Source of the DNA: Desulfobulbus rhabdoformis
GTDB taxonomy: Bacteria; Desulfobacterota; Desulfobulbia; Desulfobulbales; Desulfobulbaceae
NCBI RefSeq assembly: GCF_016919065.1
Contig: NZ_JAFFQA010000017.1
Location: 29,931 to 93,930, forward strand
Direction: 5' to 3'
DNA: 64,000 nucleotides
This document shows, in pieces, positions 18,850 through 28,308 of the stretch (the stretch's first letter is position 1; every line of letters begins with the position of its first letter). The notes beneath the pieces are model-generated. The model made no database searches. It saw nothing but the letters and a program-made list of their open reading frames with translations, and was not told where the DNA came from. Made by a program: the position numbers and the translations under genes.

Positions 18850-19960
18850 TCAGGGCTGCCAGAGCAGATAGGCCTTGATAAACGGATCCAGGCGACCATC
18901 AAGCACCGCATCCACATTCCCCTCTTCCGTGTTGGTGCGATGGTCTTTGATCAGGCGATAGGGCTGAAGCACATAGGAGCGAATCTGGCTGCCCCAGGCG
19001 ATTTCTTTTTTATCCCCCTGGAGATTTTCCTGACTCTTGAGTTTTTCTTCCTGCTCCCGTTCATAAAGCTGAGCCACGAGCATCTTCATGGCCATATCTT
19101 TATTGCGATGCTGACTGCGCTCATTCTGACACTGCACCACGATCCCGGTGGGAAAATGGGTGATACGGATGGCCGAGTCGGTCTTGTTGACGTGCTGCCC
19201 ACCCGCGCCGCTGGCACGGTAGGTATCGATGCGGATATCCTTATCATTGATTTCCACATCCACATCGTCATCCAGCTCCGGCATGACCATGACCGAGGCA
19301 AAAGAGGTATGCCGACGCCCACTGGCATCAAAGGGCGAAATCCGCACCAGCCGGTGAATTCCAACTTCCGAGCGGAGATAGCCGTAGGCATACTTGCCTT
19401 TCAGGAGGATCGTCACACTTTTGGTTCCAGCCTCGTCACCTGGTAAGAGGTCAAGGATATCGGTGGAAAAGCCTTTAAGCTCCCCCCAGCGCAGGTACAT
19501 CCGGGTAAGGATACTGACCCAGTCCTGAGCCTCGGTTCCGCCAGCACCGGCATGGATGGTAAGGATGGCGTTATTCGTGTCATGCTCCCCACTGAACATG
19601 CACTCGAGCTCAACCAGGTCGACCCGGTTATTGAGGTCATCCAACCCGGAGACCACCTCTTGGCAGGTTTCCTCGTCGCCCTCTTCCTTGGCCATATCAA
19701 GAAGCATTTCGGCATCTTCGATCTCACCGAAATTCTTCTCCCAGACACCAACTAGGTCCTGCAGCTGTCCAAGCTGCCGTTGTACCTTCTTGGCCTCTCC
19801 CTGATCGTTCCAGAAATCGGGACTCAGGGTCTGTCTTTCCAGTATTTCTATCTGTTCACGCTTGCCATCTAAGTCAAAGATGCTCCTTCAGGACAAGCAT
19901 TTTGTCCCGGAGACGCGTGAGCATCTGTCGTGCTTCTGTGGAATCAGTTGTATCCACCAT
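18850..19960 (-). CDS. prfB: Peptide chain release factor 2 with programmed +1 frameshift
   Basis: The first 28 codons, from ATG at 19960, end at an in-frame TGA inside CTT-TGA-C (19873-19879). An AAGGAGC Shine-Dalgarno-like stretch lies just upstream, as in the classical RF2 autoregulatory site. After a +1 shift the frame continues to 18850, giving about 369 residues. The catalytic GGQ is within ASGAGGQHVNKTDSAIRITH, and the stop-codon-recognition region carries SPFDASGRRHTSF. RF2 reads UGA and UAA; low RF2 promotes the shift. Confidence 0.97.
19873..19879 (-). promoter_or_regulatory. prfB programmed frameshift site
   Basis: CTTTGAC read on the minus strand: slippery CUU in the P site, UGA in the A site, C after it. 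The purine-rich AAGGAG ahead is at the short spacing known to stimulate the +1 shift. Confidence 0.95.
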
Positions 19961-20192
19961 GGTTACCTCGTACAAAAAACAAAAAAGAAACGAGCACGCC
20001 TGTGGCGCCTCGCTGTTGTCCACTGTATTGGTTCAACCTCAAACCGTTTAGCGGCTGAGGTGCAATATCCTTGGCGTGGATGGAGCTTCGCCTAAAAAAG
20101 GGTTTCATACTAAACAGATTCGCACCAAGACTCAAGAGAGAAAGGCAGGAAACGGGTGAAAAACCATGCGTTCGCTGGTTGTTGGAACGCCC

Positions 20193-21788
20193 TTACCTTT
20201 CTTGACGTCCGCGCAGGACGACTAAAAAGGCCAGAGCCAGAGCGCAGGCAGAGCCAAAGCGAAATCCCTGACGATTAAACACCGTGACAATATCCACCAT
20301 GGGAACTCGAGCCACACGGGCATCTTCTTTGAAAATTTCGGTTTGATTGATCACACGCCCCAAAGGATCGATAAAACCGCTGATTCCGGTATTGGCAGAG
20401 CGGATCAGGCTGCGCTTATTTTCCACCGCTCGAAAGACAGCCATGGCCAGGGATTGATAGGGCGCGCTGGAGCGACCATACCAGGCATCGTTGGTGATAT
20501 TAACCAGGAGATTGGCACCCGCCAGCACGCTTGCATGGGCAATCTCTGGAAAGATGGACTCGTAGCAGATCAGAATGCCAAGATGCATCGCCCCGAGCTG
20601 CAACGGTTTTTTATCGGTTCCGGCGGTAAAGTTCCCAGCGGTCTCCACCAGTGGCTCAAGAAAAGGCAGATATTTCCTGAAAGGCACATATTCACCAAAG
20701 GGGACCAGATGTTGCTTGGCATGCGAGCCATGGAGTTTCCCATCCGGACCAAGCAGGAGCGCCCCATTGTAATACTGTATTTGCGGCCCCCCAGCCGTAT
20801 CGGGCTTGAGCGTGTAAAGCGGGGCCCCTGTAAGCAGCCAGAGGTTGTTTTGGCTGGCAAAATCGGCCACCTTGAACATCAGGGGATCATCCTGCGGGTA
20901 AAAAGGCAAAGCGGTTTCCGGCCAGACGACAAGCTCAGTATTGTTCTCTCCAGTAGCCTGCCGGGAGCGATCGATATAGGTGTCGACAGTCGAGGCCTTT
21001 CGCCTGGGCGACCACTTCAGCGCCTGATCGATATTCCCCTGGACCACAGCTACCTGTGCCTGCAAAGACCGATTGGCTATGGTGCGCACCACCTGGTAAC
21101 GCACCGTGGAGTAGCCCCCGACAAAAACAAGGAAGGCCATGGCTGCGATCAAGAGCCGACGCTCCAGGTTTACCCCCCAGCGCACGGTCCGTCGTTGCCG
21201 GTCAATCAGAGCAACCAGCAGGGTGTTGCATAACACCAGGACAAAGGAGATGAGATGATGCCCCCCTATATCAGCCGCCTGAATCAGCTGAGGCTGAGAA
21301 AAGAGGCCATATCCCAGATCCATCCAGGGAAAACCGCTGAACGCGACGCCCTTGATATATTCCAGCCCAACCCAGATCACCGGCGCCACCCAGACTAAGG
21401 GGGCTATGGATCGCTCCCGATGCCAGGAGCGCCCCGCCACCCGGGATAGCAACCAGCAAAAAAATGCAGGATAGAGTGCCATGTACAAGGAGAGTAGCAG
21501 GAGAGCAGGCAGAGATATCCACAGGGGTAAACCACCATAGCGCCCCAGGACAATAAGAATCCAGTACATCAGCGCCAGATGGTAAGACACGCCAAAAACA
21601 AGACCGGCAAGCGCACTGCGCCCCGGCCGGGCAAACAGCGCCACCCACAAAAGCGGCACCAGGGCGACAAAAAGCAGAGGCCACCACCCGATCTTGCCCG
21701 GCATAGCCAGGGCAAGCAGAAGGGCTGAGGCGAGACTGGCGGGGATCAGGGTAAGAAGAGAATCAGGATTGCGGCGCGGTTTCATCAT
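20193..21788 (-). CDS. lnt: Apolipoprotein N-acyltransferase
   Basis: About 531 residues. N-terminal half with about six membrane segments, then a nitrilase-like periplasmic domain with the Glu-Lys-Cys triad: WPETALP, KQHLVPFGEYVP and ICYESIFPE. A last membrane segment is near the C-terminus. It adds the third acyl chain to lipoproteins. The start is one of two adjacent ATGs (21788, 21785) that overlap the end of the upstream CBS gene by about 23 bp; no clear ribosome-binding site. The neighbouring CorC-like gene is the usual lnt partner. Confidence 0.95.
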   Translation of the reverse strand: MMKPRRNPDSLLTLIPASLASALLLALAMPGKIGWWPLLFVALVPLLWVALFARPGRSALAGLVFGVSYHLALMYWILIVLGRYGGLPLWISLPALLLLSLYMALYPAFFCWLLSRVAGRSWHRERSIAPLVWVAPVIWVGLEYIKGVAFSGFPWMDLGYGLFSQPQLIQAADIGGHHLISFVLVLCNTLLVALIDRQRRTVRWGVNLERRLLIAAMAFLVFVGGYSTVRYQVVRTIANRSLQAQVAVVQGNIDQALKWSPRRKASTVDTYIDRSRQATGENNTELVVWPETALPFYPQDDPLMFKVADFASQNNLWLLTGAPLYTLKPDTAGGPQIQYYNGALLLGPDGKLHGSHAKQHLVPFGEYVPFRKYLPFLEPLVETAGNFTAGTDKKPLQLGAMHLGILICYESIFPEIAHASVLAGANLLVNITNDAWYGRSSAPYQSLAMAVFRAVENKRSLIRSANTGISGFIDPLGRVINQTEIFKEDARVARVPMVDIVTVFNRQGFRFGSACALALAFLVVLRGRQER

Positions 21789-22662
21789 TGCGGACAATGC
21801 GGATACTCTTGATTCGGCGCGGATCGGCTCCGAGCACCTTGAACGAGAGGCCACTTTCCTGCACCAGGGTACCGGAGCCAGGCACCTTTCCTAAGCGGTG
21901 AATAATAAACCCGCCCACAGACTCGTACGGTCCCTCGGGCAGACTCACCTGAAAGTGGTTTTCAACCTCTTCGACATCGATCTTGGCATCAACAATGACC
22001 GTACGCTCATCGACTATACGCAGCTCACTGGCCTCGTCGTCGTGTTCGTCATCGATCTCGCCAACGATTTCCTCAATAACATCTTCCAGCGTCACCAGAC
22101 CGCGCACACTGCCAAACTCATCAACCACGATGACCATGTGCATTTTCTTGAGCTGAAACTCACGCAACAACTCGGTAATGGGCTTGGATTCGGGAATAAA
22201 GACAGCAGGATTCAGCGCCTGCTTCAGATCAATCTCGGTTTCAGAATCCTGCACACAAATGCGCAAGAGATCCTTGGCATGGAGAATACCAACGATTTGA
22301 TCAAAGGTTTCTTCATAGATGGGAATACGGGTATAGCCTTCCTCGCTGATCAAACGGACAAGCTCAGGAATCGAGGAATGCAGATCGGCGCAAACCATCT
22401 CCGCCGACGGAGTCATGATTTCAGAAGCGATGGTCTCCCGAAAATCAAATATGGAATTGATTAACTGCTCTTCGTGAACAGAGATCAAGCCCTGTTCTTC
22501 GCCCTCTTCCAGGAGTTCCTGAATTTCGAGCTCAAGTGCCTCTGTGGTATCAGGGCCGCCACGAAAACCTAAAGCAGATTTAAATTTGTGAAAAAACGTC
22601 TTACCAGGGGGCTCCTCATCTGACGGGACCAATCCTGTCGACGAGGGATCAACTTTTTCCAT
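21763..22662 (-). CDS. CBS-domain protein, CorC/HlyC family
   Basis: 299 residues: an acidic N-terminus, the conserved DFRETIASEIMTPSAEMVCA opening of the CBS pair (two CBS domains, about 80-215, with GYTRIPIYEE and MVIVVDEFGSVRGLVTLEDV), then a CorC_HlyC domain ending in an MSIR-like strand. It has no membrane domain, so it is the soluble CorC (YbeX) type. Family roles are in Mg/Co efflux or ribosome and lipoprotein homeostasis. Start at MEKVD with AGGAG about 12 bases upstream. Confidence 0.9.
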   Translation of the reverse strand: MEKVDPSSTGLVPSDEEPPGKTFFHKFKSALGFRGGPDTTEALELEIQELLEEGEEQGLISVHEEQLINSIFDFRETIASEIMTPSAEMVCADLHSSIPELVRLISEEGYTRIPIYEETFDQIVGILHAKDLLRICVQDSETEIDLKQALNPAVFIPESKPITELLREFQLKKMHMVIVVDEFGSVRGLVTLEDVIEEIVGEIDDEHDDEASELRIVDERTVIVDAKIDVEEVENHFQVSLPEGPYESVGGFIIHRLGKVPGSGTLVQESGLSFKVLGADPRRIKSIRIVRNDETAPQS

Positions 22663-22960
22663 GTACTGTACACATCTCCTTACGTGAACAAGAGGGAACT
22701 GCATGCATCGCCATCCTCGTAGTATCGAGGACATTGACGATCATATTCTTATTTACAGGAATATATTATTTTATACACCCTCAAAAAAGATTAGTCTGAA
22801 ATTAGGCTCATAACGGCCAAAGTCAAGGACTATTCCACCCTCCACTCAGGCTATTTTTCTCCGCATTTCATTCTGTGACTGGTGCGAGAAAGCGCAGATC
22901 ATATTTCACAAGACTTTTTCTTGACGCCAACCTGAAGACATGATAAAAGAAGCGTTTATG

Positions 22961-22989
22961 TTGCCGTCTCGGCTTCAATCTCATATGCA
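22961..22989 (+). promoter_or_regulatory. Possible promoter of tRNA-Lys
   Basis: TTGCCG, 17 bases, TATGCA, ending 11 bases before the tRNA. An alternative TTGACG-N17-TAAAAG starts at 22921. Neither is strong. The rest of the 338-bp gap before the tRNA shows no gene. Confidence 0.4.
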
Positions 22990-23000
22990 TTTTCGCTTTT

Positions 23001-23077
<77 letters not shown>

Positions 23078-23084
23078 TTATATC

Positions 23085-23118
23085 AAGCACTTAGCTCGTT
23101 TCGGGTTAAGTGCTTTTT
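23085..23118 (+). terminator. Terminator of tRNA-Lys
   Basis: AAGCACTTA and TAAGTGCTT form a 9-bp stem followed by TTT. A close copy follows the partial tRNA at 34851-34887, so the duplication made by integration includes, with mismatches, the terminator. Confidence 0.8.
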
Positions 23119-23253
23119 CATTTTCAAATGCATTGTCCCGCCCCTGTCCCGCCTATTTACTTCTCAACAAAAAAATCCCCTGCCGGTTAAGGTCAAGGGA
23201 GGTCTTTTTTTAAGTGGTCAGGAATTTGGGAAAGAATAAACCGGCAACTGGTT

Positions 23254-24666
23254 TCACCCCTCTTTCTCATCGGAAAATTTAAACTGACTGAGCATTTCAA
23301 TTCTTGCAACAAGACATTCAAGATCAATTGTCCGCCCCATCCCCACCGGGTCGGAAGCTACAAGTAGAACCCTTCTCGAATATTCACGCATTTTTCTCGA
23401 AAGCTCTTCGTTTTCGGTGATTTCTTTATGCCGAACTAAGCTTTCATTTGCTCCTTCACTATATCGCCCATACTTTGCAGCAATAAGAAAGCCTTCAATG
23501 CGTGCACATTCAAAATCTTCTAAACGTCTTTTTTCAGGAATGATGCTGTAGAGATAATTTATGGTTTCAGTTTCTTTTTCAGAGTTAGAAATATATCTTT
23601 GATATTCCTCTGGATCGACATTTTTTGTTACAACTAAGAATGCCAAAAGGGCTGGATGAATGTATTCATTTTCTGCCGCTGACCTTAAGGCAAGATTAAT
23701 ACTTGCGAGCATTTGCTCTATTTCCCTTAACGAAAACTGGTGACACTCACAAAGCAGGGAAAACGCTTTTAACAGATGCCCTTTGTCATTAACAAGATCC
23801 CTATATTTTTCTCTTTTTTTAAAATAATCATCCATCGACAAGGAAGAAAATAATGATCTAATGTATGTTTCTTTGTCAGGTTGTTTTATTTCATATTCAA
23901 AGTCGATAAATCTTCTCAAATATCCAGCTGAATCTATACCGCCCCCATATATTGAACTGATAGAATGGCCGAGTTGTTTTTTATCTATCGCTAAAACGAA
24001 TATTAAACCGTTAATATTGAATAGGTGTTTTATACGTTCAAGTAGTTTGATTGCATATGTAGGCCGACACCTATCTAATTCGTCAATAAAAAATATGACT
24101 GGATTGCCCTCGGATGATTCTTTTATCAATTTTGTCAATGAATTATGAAACTCCTTTATAGAGTTCTTCGCTTTTGTATAATCTTCAAATGCATCTCCAG
24201 CTATTAAGGATGTAGTTTCCGCCAACTCGTCTTCTATACTCTTGTCAAGATCGACTATTCCTTGTGTTGTCAACTTAACAGCTACAGGAATAGCCCTTTT
24301 TGCAATTTTTTTACCAATATCCTTCGTCTTTTTCCATGCATCTCTCGACTTTTCAGATGTACCGATTAAGCTTTCAAGGCCTTCATTCATTTCCCCTAAA
24401 AATGACACCAGAGGTTCCTCTGAAAAATCTGTTTCCCAAGCATTAAAATATAATGATTGTGCACCTATCCCCTTAAGATAGCTTTCCCACATTTTTATGA
24501 ATGTTGTTTTCCCCGTCCCCCAACGAGAGTTTATTGCTAAAACAGCTGGAGAGTTAAGATTTTTCAAAAGAACGGAAAGATTTTTAACTTCGTTTTCTCT
24601 ATCTAACAAGTCATTTTCAAATGGGTCATCAGTGTATATTTCTATTGGTTGAAATTTTAAATTCAT
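23254..24666 (-). CDS. KAP-family P-loop NTPase
   Basis: 470 residues. N-terminal DDPFENDLLDRENEVKNL, Walker A at 47-55 (RWGTGKTTF), a YFNAWE motif shortly after, and Walker B FFIDELDRC near 192-200 with the family's DRCRP ending. A short helical insert with hydrophobic character (about 118-150) lies between the Walkers, as in KAP NTPases. KAP proteins include PifA, the F-plasmid phage-exclusion factor, and they recur as cargo in mobile elements. Placement as the outermost gene next to attL suggests accessory cargo, possibly anti-phage (inference). Third-position AT is higher than in neighbouring host genes. Confidence 0.85.
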   Translation of the reverse strand: MNLKFQPIEIYTDDPFENDLLDRENEVKNLSVLLKNLNSPAVLAINSRWGTGKTTFIKMWESYLKGIGAQSLYFNAWETDFSEEPLVSFLGEMNEGLESLIGTSEKSRDAWKKTKDIGKKIAKRAIPVAVKLTTQGIVDLDKSIEDELAETTSLIAGDAFEDYTKAKNSIKEFHNSLTKLIKESSEGNPVIFFIDELDRCRPTYAIKLLERIKHLFNINGLIFVLAIDKKQLGHSISSIYGGGIDSAGYLRRFIDFEYEIKQPDKETYIRSLFSSLSMDDYFKKREKYRDLVNDKGHLLKAFSLLCECHQFSLREIEQMLASINLALRSAAENEYIHPALLAFLVVTKNVDPEEYQRYISNSEKETETINYLYSIIPEKRRLEDFECARIEGFLIAAKYGRYSEGANESLVRHKEITENEELSRKMREYSRRVLLVASDPVGMGRTIDLECLVARIEMLSQFKFSDEKEG

Positions 24667-24785
24667 AACAGTCCTGTTTGTTAGATTTTCAAATAGAGAC
24701 AGAATTTATTTCAATATGTCGTCAAATACCATGCATAGCATTTACTTTCCGTAAAATTTACTTTTTTTCATTAAGAACTGACAGG

Positions 24786-25643
24786 CTAAAAACGAGCTTT
24801 CAACTCCTCAAGCGTATAAAGCTGCCCTGAAGCATCAACTAACTTACTCAAGGTTAACTTGCCAGAGTTGAACAGTTTAGCTCTGGCTGGTCCCAAGAGC
24901 TCCACCTGAGTTTCTTTCCCACTGAATGCGCCGCAAGAAATGCACGTTCTCGAATCGAGGGTGCTGCATCATACCCAGCCGTCGAGAACATCCGCTTTTT
25001 TCTTGTACACCTCATGGACTGCGTTATTGTTCACGGCCTGGACCACGGTTCGGACAATCCCCGCAAGGCTTCTCCTGTCTGCCTCTAAAACACCATCCCT
25101 GTATTGGCTGGTGCGTGTCCCTCTAAGCCGGGTTATCATTTCCGAAACAGTTTCCCCTTGAACTATTCCAAGACGAATTGCGCCGCGTATGGCCTCTTCT
25201 TTGTGCCTGGCAAGGCTGGGGAATAGTTCGCCAAACAACAGCCGCTTTTCTGGCCCAATAGCAATTAGGGTATCATCGACCACGGCAATAAGCTGCTCTT
25301 TACTTATGGCGACCGGCGACCACTTGACCGGCAACTGTGATGATAAAGTAGAACTGGCAAAGTCGGCTGAATGCTCTGAGAAGGGAACCATTTCAGTATG
25401 AAGCGTTTCGCCGATTTCTTTGTATGCTGCATCAATCATTTCCCTGATCTCTTTCAGGAACCTTTTAAGCCGTGCGCCAGTGAATGATTTTACCTCTCCA
25501 CGATCCGCGATTTTTGCCAGGATCTCTTTATCGGCCTGGTTCAACAGTTTGATAATATCGTGAACCTTTCGCTCTCCGTATCGGCTGACATTGATCTGGC
25601 GTTTGAGTAGCAGGTCGAACAGACTTCTTTGAATTTGTGCCAA
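24786..25643 (-). pseudogene. Phage head-morphogenesis (SPP1 gp7 / Mu F-like) gene with in-frame TGA
   Basis: 225 codons read to a TGA at 24969-24971. The same frame then continues for 60 codons with the conserved end of the family (STLDSRTC-x2-C...G, then LGPARAKLFNSGKL) to a TAG at 24786. In relatives a tryptophan is common just before this segment, so TGG to TGA is the simple explanation. The N-terminal product (VRTVVQAVNNNAVHEVYKKKADVLDGWV) would lack the Cys-rich segment. It directly follows the large terminase; the portal gene normally between them is missing. Confidence 0.75.
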
Positions 25644-25679
25644 GGTGAAACTCCTATTTTCGTGTTGTTGGTTCTCGCA

Positions 25680-27053
25680 TCACCAGGCGTTTCCAGTTCT
25701 TGCGGTATGTTTCTGGAACATGCACCCATAACGGCAAGCGTCGGCAGCATGGTCCGGGCCTTTGGTGTCAACGTCTTCAGCTTTTCGTGGATCTCGCCCC
25801 AGGTAAGGAACCGTTTGCCAAAAGTATTCACAGTTCCGGGCAATATAGAGTCCTGGCTTGTCCGGTTTCCCCGCGTCCTGCAACATACGCCGCATGATCT
25901 CCCAGCCGGTGCGCCGGTCTCCTTTCCTGGCAGGAATGAAATAGACACCTGTTTTCCTGAACTCATCCGCAATGCTTCCAGCCCCGTGGCCTTGATTACT
26001 GAAACATGCGTCATCAGCTACGCCTTCGGGCCTAATCTTCCACCTATCGGCCATTTGGCGTATTTCCTCGGCAAGTACCGGCACTGTGTACCCCATCCCC
26101 TTTGAAAGGCTACCTGGCTCATTGGTAGCGACCTCATCAATCAGGACAAGAGAGTCCTTGGAGTAATATTTTCCGTCTAGTCCCTCTATCCCCGGACTTT
26201 TGGCAACCAAGAAGGTTACAGAGGGGGCACTTGAACCAAAGTCATGGGCAAGAAAATATTCCCACCGATCCCGGTAACTGTTGGCGGGTTTTTCCTCCCA
26301 GGGATCGACCGCGTTTCTTTTCTCCTCTATTACAGAGCTGAAAAAGGCGCCACGGGCAATCGCCCAATCTCCCTCAAGCCATGCCCTGAGAAGTTCCGGG
26401 TCAGTCGGACAGCTCGCCTCCAATTGGCTGTGATACTCTTCAACGTCGATGAAAGGGTTATCAAGGAAAGTGCTGGGAGCGTACACCCATTGTCTTTTTG
26501 ATTTTTCCTCATCAAAGGGCATCCATGGGGCGTTTTTGAATACATACCTCTGAGCAAGCCAATGGTGGCCGGGGTCGCCGGGGTTTGCTGCCATGATTTG
26601 ACGAATGGGCATATCCTTCGGGCCGCGCAGGTTTGAACGTAAACGGTCAAGTAGAGAAGGATCTGCATAATGCCCGGCCTCATCCACCAAAAGCAGGGTG
26701 AAAGACCGGCCTTGATACTTCTGGTAGTCGCTCGGTGTCTCGAGCTGCCCCAACTCCATATAGGCGCCATTCGGGAACCGCCATACATGCTCTGAGCCGT
26801 TGTATCTTGCCGCTTGACCATAGACACTACCGAACACCTCCCTAGTCAGGTTCTCAAAATCAGAGAGCCCTTTGTAGGTTTGCCGAATATACAGGATTCT
26901 TGCTTTCTCCCGGTACTGCTCGGCGTGTTTCAATGCAGCAAGCGTCATGCAATACGATTTCGCCCCACCGCGACCGCCCCCAAGGAAAATGTCATACTGT
27001 TCCGGAATGCAGAGGACTTTGGTTTGGAAATCGCTGAACTTCATTTCATTCAT
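25680..27053 (-). CDS. Phage terminase large subunit
   Basis: About 457 residues from MNEMKFSDF. ATPase: Walker A GGGRGGAKS at 25-33, Walker B LLLVDEAGHYAD, coupling motif MAANPGDPGHHW. Nuclease domain with acidic residues in LAHDFGSSAPS, GVADDACFS and GPDHAADACRYG. It cuts concatemers and pumps DNA into proheads. Start set at 27053 because GGAG lies 9 bases upstream; the alternative TTG at 27071 contains that site. It overlaps the small-subunit gene by 8 bp. Confidence 0.93.
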   Translation of the reverse strand: MNEMKFSDFQTKVLCIPEQYDIFLGGGRGGAKSYCMTLAALKHAEQYREKARILYIRQTYKGLSDFENLTREVFGSVYGQAARYNGSEHVWRFPNGAYMELGQLETPSDYQKYQGRSFTLLLVDEAGHYADPSLLDRLRSNLRGPKDMPIRQIMAANPGDPGHHWLAQRYVFKNAPWMPFDEEKSKRQWVYAPSTFLDNPFIDVEEYHSQLEASCPTDPELLRAWLEGDWAIARGAFFSSVIEEKRNAVDPWEEKPANSYRDRWEYFLAHDFGSSAPSVTFLVAKSPGIEGLDGKYYSKDSLVLIDEVATNEPGSLSKGMGYTVPVLAEEIRQMADRWKIRPEGVADDACFSNQGHGAGSIADEFRKTGVYFIPARKGDRRTGWEIMRRMLQDAGKPDKPGLYIARNCEYFWQTVPYLGRDPRKAEDVDTKGPDHAADACRYGCMFQKHTARTGNAW

Positions 27054-27444
27054 CGTCGGTGACTCCTTCAATCAGTTGCTTATACTGATCCGCATTCAAC
27101 GAGGTGGGGAGAACAACAGCCATCTGTACGCGCCGGTTGTCTTCGATGGTGACGCCGCCGTCTCGGTAATTGTGCCGGCACTTCAAAAGAAACATTGCCG
27201 CCGTGGCGTCTCCCTTCATAGCTTTCTCGAACAAAACCCCTACCAGTGCGTCATGCTCAACGGCCCGGGCCTGGTCGTATGCTTCCTTGAGTTCTGGGTG
27301 GTCTTCTCTGAATCGCATCCATGTATCGAAAGAGACGCCCAGGGCACGGGCTATGGTTTTCTCGCTGCACCCGTGGCTTGCAGTCTTCTCGATGATTTCA
27401 ACAGCGTTTTCCGGAGGCATTATTTTGGGTCGGCCCATTGCCAT
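27046..27444 (-). CDS. Phage terminase small subunit-like protein
   Basis: 132 residues: a helix-turn-helix N-terminus (GRPKIMPPENAVEIIEKTAS, CSEKTIARALGVSFDTWMRF) and a helical segment with HDALVGVLFEKAMKGDATAAMFLLK, the layout of small terminases that recognise pac/cos DNA. Position immediately before the large subunit supports this. AAGGAG preceded by a GGCC hairpin lies 9 bases upstream of the ATG. Confidence 0.85.
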   Translation of the reverse strand: MAMGRPKIMPPENAVEIIEKTASHGCSEKTIARALGVSFDTWMRFREDHPELKEAYDQARAVEHDALVGVLFEKAMKGDATAAMFLLKCRHNYRDGGVTIEDNRRVQMAVVLPTSLNADQYKQLIEGVTDDE

Positions 27445-27459
27445 GTTTATTTACTCCTT

Positions 27460-27473
27460 GGCCTTGACGGGCC
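27460..27473 (-). promoter_or_regulatory. GGCC-N6-GGCC hairpin abutting a ribosome-binding site
   Basis: On the minus strand GGCC-CGTCAA-GGCC immediately precedes AAGGAG of the small-terminase gene. The same arrangement occurs at 29043-29056. Confidence 0.5.
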
Positions 27474-27501
27474 GTTTTTTGTTGGTGGCTGGGGCCTCGT
27501 C

Positions 27502-27714
27502 TCACCCCTCAAGGGCTTCGTTGGCCTTCACGAATGCCGCAAACTGCTTTTTCATATCCTGAGCAACATTCCCCATGGCTTCAAAAGCCGGGCCGTCAAG
27601 GGTGATTCCCTCGGCAAGCTCCCCCACTCCCCACAAGAAATAGGTTATCATCTTCAGTTTGCTCAGGAATACCTGCTGCTCGTTCAGGTCAAAGGCTGGA
27701 TTTGATGCACTCAT
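27502..27714 (-). CDS. Small phage-element protein, unknown
   Basis: 70 residues, not recognised. Helical, with a hydrophobic patch (LKMITYFLWGVGELAEGI). Its start ATG overlaps the stop of the upstream small gene, so it belongs to a coupled cassette of three small proteins. Confidence 0.6.
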   Translation of the reverse strand: MSASNPAFDLNEQQVFLSKLKMITYFLWGVGELAEGITLDGPAFEAMGNVAQDMKKQFAAFVKANEALEG

Positions 27715-27953
27715 GCTCCCACCTCCTTAAAGGCGTTTTCAATCTCTTCCACGGCTTCATTCATAACGAGAAAAAGGCCGTGGGATTCATGCTGGTTGAG
27801 ATAAGAATATCCTTGATCGGTACTGTTGCTTTCCGCCGCTTTGCACAAGATTGCCTCCACCAATTTGAGTTTGCACCGGGCCGGGAACAGATCATCGCCA
27901 ACCGAGGAAACGGCAAACTTCTCTTTTGGGGACATATCAGCTATGCAACTCAT
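27711..27953 (-). CDS. Small phage-element protein, paralogue A
   Basis: 80 residues, not recognised. It is similar along most of its length to the next gene upstream: DDLFPARCKLKLVEAIL here versus DDNTFSARCVLHFVNSVF there, and HGLFLVMNEAVEEIE versus NGLFLTMDQAMKDLE. Overlaps both neighbours by 4 bp. Confidence 0.65.
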   Translation of the reverse strand: MSCIADMSPKEKFAVSSVGDDLFPARCKLKLVEAILCKAAESNSTDQGYSYLNQHESHGLFLVMNEAVEEIENAFKEVGA

Positions 27954-28246
27954 GCCTCTACCTCCTTCTTGTCCTCGAGGGCAAGGCCGGCTTCTAGGTC
28001 CTTCATTGCCTGATCCATGGTGAGAAATAGGCCGTTGATCTCCTTCGGGTGGAAATAGGCCTCAGCGCTATCATGTGACATGTTTCCGGCCAGCTCACGG
28101 AACACAGAGTTGACGAAGTGCAGAACGCACCGGGCTGAAAAGGTGTTGTCGTCAATCTCGCCAATGGTAGAATTCCTTTCTCGCTTCAGAATTACGGTCA
28201 GGTCATCCATGGTGTGGGTCTTCTTAGGATTAATCTTTATTCCCAT
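27950..28246 (-). CDS. Small phage-element protein, paralogue B
   Basis: 98 residues from MGIKINPKK, not recognised. Tandem paralogue of the following gene, with a longer, basic N-terminus (KTHTMDDLTVILKRERN). An upstream in-frame start at 28297 would add 17 residues. Shared core: one Cys, a helix, then GLFL-M. Confidence 0.65.
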   Translation of the reverse strand: MGIKINPKKTHTMDDLTVILKRERNSTIGEIDDNTFSARCVLHFVNSVFRELAGNMSHDSAEAYFHPKEINGLFLTMDQAMKDLEAGLALEDKKEVEA

Positions 28247-28308
28247 CGTCCTGCTCCTGATCTGAATTGAGCCGGGCAGGATCTCTCCACCCGGCAAGGT
28301 GGTTTTGA

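Noticed and set aside
20343..21233. 296-codon plus-strand open frame
   Set aside because: Antisense to lnt.
24969..24971. TGA as a selenocysteine codon in the head-morphogenesis gene
   Set aside because: No SECIS-like hairpin was recognised just downstream, and the position fits a Trp in related proteins; nonsense mutation is simpler.
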